Below, piece by piece: positions 23,320 to 26,470 of a DNA stretch of 26,470 nt. Source of the stretch: a virus; IMG/VR virus record IMGVR_UViG_3300029319_000412, positions 1 through 26,470 of that record. One strand, written 5' to 3'. Made by a program: the position numbers and the translations under genes. How positions within the stretch are numbered: the first letter of the stretch is position 1; each line of letters starts with the position of its first letter. The notes beneath the pieces were generated by a model. The model was not told where the DNA came from and did no database searches. It worked only from the letters and a program-made list of their open reading frames with translations.

Positions 23320-24207
23320 ATGACAGATAGAAACAATCAAGATAGATTTAGTGGCTCCCCGCCACAAATAGAAAATGTCCCACAACAAGTACAACAAACT
23401 ATGCATGACAGTGTGCAAAGGCAGCAACAGCATATGCAGTTTGCAGTCCCAACTGAATTTGTAGATTTGCCATCAAAAGGCAAATACTACCCAGAGGGAC
23501 ATCCACTCAAAGATAAAGATTCGGTAGAAATTAAATATATGACAGCAAAAGAAGAAGATATTCTTTCTTCTACTAATTTAATCAAAAAGGGTGTTGTTTT
23601 TGAAAGGCTTTTGCAATCAGTACTGGTAGATCGAATCGATCCAAACGATTTTTTAATTGGTGATAAAAATGCTATATTAGTGTCAACTAGAATAAATGGA
23701 TATGGACCAGAGTATCAAACGGAAGTAAAGTGTCCATCTTGCTCAAACACTAGTCGATATGTTTTTGATTTAAATAACCTAACTTCAAAAATGAATATAG
23801 ATAAACAATTCATGGATTCGATGAATGTTGAAGAAACTGAAAGAGGGACCTTTAAGATTAACCTAGATAGATTAAATCATACTATAGAGGTTAAACCATT
23901 AAATGGGCATGATGAAAAGCGAATCGCTCACTTAGCCGGTATAAAAACAAAAAATAATTTTGTTGAAGGCGTTGTTACTGACACCCTTAAGACATTTATT
24001 GTCTCAGTAAATGGCGACACGAACCCAGCAACAATTGGTGCTTTTGTTGATTCTTTACCGGCTAGAGAATCTAGGACAATCCGCACAATCTATAAGCATA
24101 TTGTGCCAAAAATTGAGATTTTAAGCCCTTACTCCTGCGCTAATTGCGGCTATGAACAGGAATTGGAGGTACCGATTAACTCTGACTTTTTTTGGCCTAA
24201 CGAATGA
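23320..24207 (+). CDS. Baseplate hub / tail assembly protein (gp26-like)
   Basis: The product has 295 residues from the ATG at 23320, which has GAGGAAAT upstream; a TTG at 23293 is open but unlikely. A Gln-rich start is followed by the family signature FVDLPSKGKYYPEGHPL (47-63), VEIKYMTAKEEDIL, IKKGVVFERLLQSVLVDRID and LIGDKNAILVSTRINGYG. Two Cys pairs (C138/C141, C273/C276) probably bind one zinc. In T4, gp26 (208 residues) is needed for the baseplate hub. In related phages such proteins sit before the tape measure and may chaperone it. The 3' end carries seven T residues just before the stop and overlaps a downstream frame. Confidence 0.85.
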   Translation: MTDRNNQDRFSGSPPQIENVPQQVQQTMHDSVQRQQQHMQFAVPTEFVDLPSKGKYYPEGHPLKDKDSVEIKYMTAKEEDILSSTNLIKKGVVFERLLQSVLVDRIDPNDFLIGDKNAILVSTRINGYGPEYQTEVKCPSCSNTSRYVFDLNNLTSKMNIDKQFMDSMNVEETERGTFKINLDRLNHTIEVKPLNGHDEKRIAHLAGIKTKNNFVEGVVTDTLKTFIVSVNGDTNPATIGAFVDSLPARESRTIRTIYKHIVPKIEILSPYSCANCGYEQELEVPINSDFFWPNE

Positions 24208-24379
24208 ATATGTTCAAGGCGTTTATGAGGAAATCTTCAACCTCAAAATGCATGCAAATTGGTCATTTCAGGAGGCTTATAACCTTCCAATAGTTGTTAG
24301 AAGGTGGTTCCTGAAAAGAACAATTAAGTACTACGAAGATAAAGCAGAAGCAGAAAGAAGGGCTTTAGAGAAAAATTAG
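24152..24379 (+). CDS. Small overlapping frame after gp26-like gene (start uncertain)
   Basis: This frame is +1 relative to the gp26-like gene and overlaps its last 56 nt. From about 24194 it reads like a real protein: TNEYVQGVYEEIFNLKMHAN, FQEAYNLPIVVRRWFLKRTI, then a charged helix. The ATG at 24152 lies in conserved gp26 coding sequence without a ribosome site, and the only later in-frame ATG (24248) also lacks one and would remove conserved-looking residues. It may be made as a +1 frameshift extension of the gp26-like protein at the T run, or by coupled initiation. T4 gp51 and the lambda gpG-T type chaperones are functional comparisons, not sequence matches. Confidence 0.6.
   Translation: MNRNWRYRLTLTFFGLTNEYVQGVYEEIFNLKMHANWSFQEAYNLPIVVRRWFLKRTIKYYEDKAEAERRALEKN
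24187..24193 (+). promoter_or_regulatory. Candidate slippery T7 run
   Basis: Seven T residues read GAC-TTT-TTT-TGG in the gp26-like frame. A +1 slip lets the Phe tRNA re-pair on TTT and enters the downstream frame at GGC, 12 nt before the TGA. It could also be a site of polymerase slippage. Confidence 0.4.
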
Positions 24380-24387
24380 ATTTATTT

Positions 24388-24425
24388 ATAAGACCAAGGG
24401 CGCTAGTTTTTGGTCTTATTTTTTA
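24388..24425 (+). terminator. Rho-independent terminator after gp26-like region
   Basis: A perfect 10-bp stem ATAAGACCAA/TTGGTCTTAT with a 12-nt loop is followed by TTTTT. It lies 9 nt after the stop of the overlapping small frame. Confidence 0.85.
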
Positions 24426-24435
24426 TAATAAACAA

Positions 24436-24444
24436 CTATTTACA
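24436..24444 (+). promoter_or_regulatory. Candidate late promoter box CTATTTACA
   Basis: One mismatch from CTATTTATA. It follows the terminator and precedes AAAGGAG and the ATG at 24462 by 17 nt, the same terminator-box-ribosome-site order as before the gp13-like gene. Confidence 0.4.
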
Positions 24445-24461
24445 GAAAGGAGATCTGTATT

Positions 24462-24788
24462 ATGAACCGAATCAACGAAGATAAGTTGGAAGCACATAAA
24501 ATTGATTTTTCTTCTCAAATTAACGAGAGGTATTTGAAATCTTTCGCACACAAGGTAGAAGAAATCCTCAAAGCAATGACAACAGGCAAGCATGCCCCTG
24601 TCTCTGTTTCAGGTGAAGCGGATAAAATTAAAGCCTTTGCAAAAGCTTTGGGAAGAGAAGAAAAATACATTAATGCCTTGGCTGAATCTGGCGGAGGAAC
24701 ACCAGAAGCCATGGGTGTTAGGCACGAATTAGAAGCAGCAATTGCAGAATTTGAAAAATTAACTGGAATTAAATGGCCAGTGAGGTAA
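24462..24788 (+). CDS. Small unknown protein before the probable tape measure
   Basis: The product has 108 residues and is mostly helical. It contains INERYLKSFAHKVEEILKAM, then PVSVSGEADKIKAFAKALG, and ends FEKLTGIKWPVR. The middle has a Gly-rich break (ESGGGTPEAMG). It has a strong ribosome site (AAAGGAG) and its own promoter-like box, so it probably starts a new unit. No family is recognised. Its place between the gp26-like gene and the long helical gene would suit a small baseplate or tail-assembly factor. Confidence 0.65.
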   Translation: MNRINEDKLEAHKIDFSSQINERYLKSFAHKVEEILKAMTTGKHAPVSVSGEADKIKAFAKALGREEKYINALAESGGGTPEAMGVRHELEAAIAEFEKLTGIKWPVR

Positions 24789-24794
24789 TAGGCT

Positions 24795-26470
24795 ATGGCT
24801 GAAGATGACGACAAGAAAAAAGAAGAAAAAGAAGAAAAAGAAATTGAGCTAAATGAGAGGCAGCAAAAAAGTTATGATAAGCTTGCCAAAGCATACGAGA
24901 AGGCTGAAAAAGCCCTTAAAGCTTTAAACCTTGCAGAAGATGAAGCTGAAAAAATTTCTGAGAAAAGACTCGTTGCCATTCAACGACGCCTTAATGACAC
25001 TGGAGCTTTGCAACTTGAGGTAGAAAAAGTGAAATCTAGCATAGATTCACTTAGCGCCATGCTCTCCGCCAAAACGGGCAAAGATAAAAAAGAACTCGAA
25101 AAGCAAATAGCTTCCGAGAAAGCTTATTTAGAATTAATTCAAAAAACAATAAAATCTATAGATGAAGCAGGCACCAAGCCTTCAACAAAATTTTTTGATG
25201 ACACGCTGAAATCATTGAGCGACTTTTCTTCCCTTTTCGATACGGTAGGGGGGCAAGTTATAGCACAATTAACTAAGCAAAAAATTGCATTGGCAGCTAT
25301 TGGAATCGATATGCCAAACATGTATTCGGAAATGAGAAAAGTTGTATCTGAATTGGACGATGCAAGAAGAGAGTTAATTCCTTTTTCAAGGAGCATAGAG
25401 GATGCAAATGCGCTACAAGAGGCTTTAGCAAAAAGGAGTAAGGGGACTGGAATTTCTTTAACAGAAGTAGGCGATGCAGCCCAATCAGCCGCAGCCAATT
25501 TTAAAATGTTCAACGAAGGAACAATGGAAGCACGAGCAGAAGTTTCATTTTTTGAAGCACAACTTGCAAAGATGGGCATTCAGGGCGGCGCAGGAATTAT
25601 ACAGTCAATTATAACGGACTCTGCTGCGGAAAATGCTGAAGTTGCCATTGGGACTTTAAAAAGAATGCACTTAGCCATGGCAGAGCTTGGAGCACAGCCA
25701 AAGCAGCTATATGAAGATTATCAAAAATTAATTGGAACATTTGCTATGTTTGGTGAATCTGCCGCTGCAAACATAGGAAAAGTATCTTTTGTTGCTCAAA
25801 AATTGGAAGTTGATGTTGGTGATATTACTGCTTTTGGAGATAACTTCAAGGACTATACTGGAGCAGCAAAAACAGCCCAGACAATCAATGCGGTGTTCGG
25901 AAGAAACATTATCGACAATCCGGCAGAACTGGTAAGAATATTCTATACTGGTGGACCGGGAGCCGCCTTAATACACGTTAGGGAAAAGCTGTTTAACTCA
26001 GGGATAGATTTGGAAGCAATGCTGTCCGGTCCCGCTGGTGCTGCAAGGCTTCAAATGCTATCTGGGCTATTCGGGGTAAACAATCAGACAATGGGCAGGA
26101 TGCTGGGAGATCGATCAATCAATCAGGCTGTGTTGGATAACTTTGTAGAAACTGGAGAGTTGGTAGATCCGTCTAAATTTGACAAAACGGTAGAAGGCGC
26201 AATCCCTCAAGCAGATAAAATTAGAGCTGGTGCGGAAGATCTAGCCGTCAGGTTCTTGGGAATGCTAGTGGGGGACGAAGGCGATGTTTTTGGAAAAATT
26301 GGAGATGTAATAGATGGCTTGACGAAAGAAACAGTGGGATTGTTTGACCAAATGTTGGAAGATCAGATGAAGCCTATTATCAAAAAGATAAGGGGGACTT
26401 TTATGAGGGTTGTGGAAGAGGGACCATTGCTCCCGGCAGAAATCAACCCGACAACTCCCACAGAAGGAGG
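24795..26470 (+). CDS. Long helical protein, probable tail tape measure (3' partial)
   Basis: The frame opens at the ATG at 24795 and runs without a stop to the window end, at least 558 codons. Residues 1-20 are nearly all Asp, Glu and Lys. A coiled coil follows to about residue 120 (LNERQQKSYDKLAKAYEKAE; KDKKELEKQIASEKAYLELI). After that come alternating Ala/Gly-rich amphipathic helices and hydrophobic patches (GGQVIAQLTKQKIALAAIGI). This composition, and a place downstream of tube and gp26-like genes, fits a tape measure, which sets tail length and is threaded by the chaperones before it. T4 gp29 has 590 residues. A large baseplate or other structural protein is the alternative. Confidence 0.6.
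   Translation, partial: MAEDDDKKKEEKEEKEIELNERQQKSYDKLAKAYEKAEKALKALNLAEDEAEKISEKRLVAIQRRLNDTGALQLEVEKVKSSIDSLSAMLSAKTGKDKKELEKQIASEKAYLELIQKTIKSIDEAGTKPSTKFFDDTLKSLSDFSSLFDTVGGQVIAQLTKQKIALAAIGIDMPNMYSEMRKVVSELDDARRELIPFSRSIEDANALQEALAKRSKGTGISLTEVGDAAQSAAANFKMFNEGTMEARAEVSFFEAQLAKMGIQGGAGIIQSIITDSAAENAEVAIGTLKRMHLAMAELGAQPKQLYEDYQKLIGTFAMFGESAAANIGKVSFVAQKLEVDVGDITAFGDNFKDYTGAAKTAQTINAVFGRNIIDNPAELVRIFYTGGPGAALIHVREKLFNSGIDLEAMLSGPAGAARLQMLSGLFGVNNQTMGRMLGDRSINQAVLDNFVETGELVDPSKFDKTVEGAIPQADKIRAGAEDLAVRFLGMLVGDEGDVFGKIGDVIDGLTKETVGLFDQMLEDQMKPIIKKIRGTFMRVVEEGPLLPAEINPTTPTEG

Noticed and set aside
1-26470. tRNA genes, CRISPR arrays, insertion sequences, integrase or attachment sites
   Set aside because: Almost all sequence is coding and the gaps are short; none of these features was seen.

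Overview
This window looks like the late structural region of a T4-like, contractile-tailed phage (myovirus-type Caudoviricetes). It is fairly AT-rich and uses mostly AGA arginine codons. All genes lie on the + strand, tightly packed and often overlapping (TAATG junctions, AGGAG-type ribosome sites). The head, neck and tail proteins have recognisable T4 counterparts. The accessory proteins (DUF1360 membrane protein, phage-encoded ribosomal protein bS21, S74-chaperone fibres, lectin-like proteins) are of the kind known from aquatic bacterioplankton phages. The host cannot be read from the sequence.

Layout. (1) 1-2220: the end of a coiled-coil membrane protein, a fibre with an S74-like chaperone domain, a Cys-rich small protein and an unknown protein. 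(2) 2230-8803: DNA packaging and prohead genes, namely large terminase (gp17-like), portal (gp20-like, long C-terminal tail), two unknown candidate core proteins, a DUF1360 membrane protein, prohead protease (gp21-like), a small unknown protein and bS21. (3) 8814-12905: candidate surface proteins, namely a small beta-rich protein, a lectin-like protein and an 837-residue repetitive S74 fibre. (4) 12970-16175: a small unknown gene, scaffold (gp22-like) and major capsid protein (gp23-like), closed by a strong terminator. (5) 16312-18997: neck and tail-completion genes gp13-, gp14- and gp15-like. (6) 19122-26470: very large tail sheath (gp18-like), tube (gp19-like), gp26-like baseplate/tail-assembly protein with an overlapping small frame, a small unknown gene, and a long helical protein running off the window that is probably the tape measure.

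The genes form an assembly line. Scaffold, protease and portal make the prohead around the capsid protein. Terminase fills it with DNA. The neck proteins close it and join it to a sheath-and-tube tail whose length is set by the probable tape measure. The order 17-20-21-22-23-13-14-15-18-19-26 is a rearrangement of the T4 order.

Intergenic gaps repeatedly carry a CTATTTATA-like motif on the coding strand, usually after a hairpin terminator and before a gene. I read it as this phage's late promoter, although it differs from the T4 TATAAATA box. The points most worth a second look are the bS21 gene inside the head cluster, this motif, a broken reading frame just upstream of the protease, a T7 run where the gp26-like gene overlaps a start-less downstream frame, and a domain inserted in the giant sheath.
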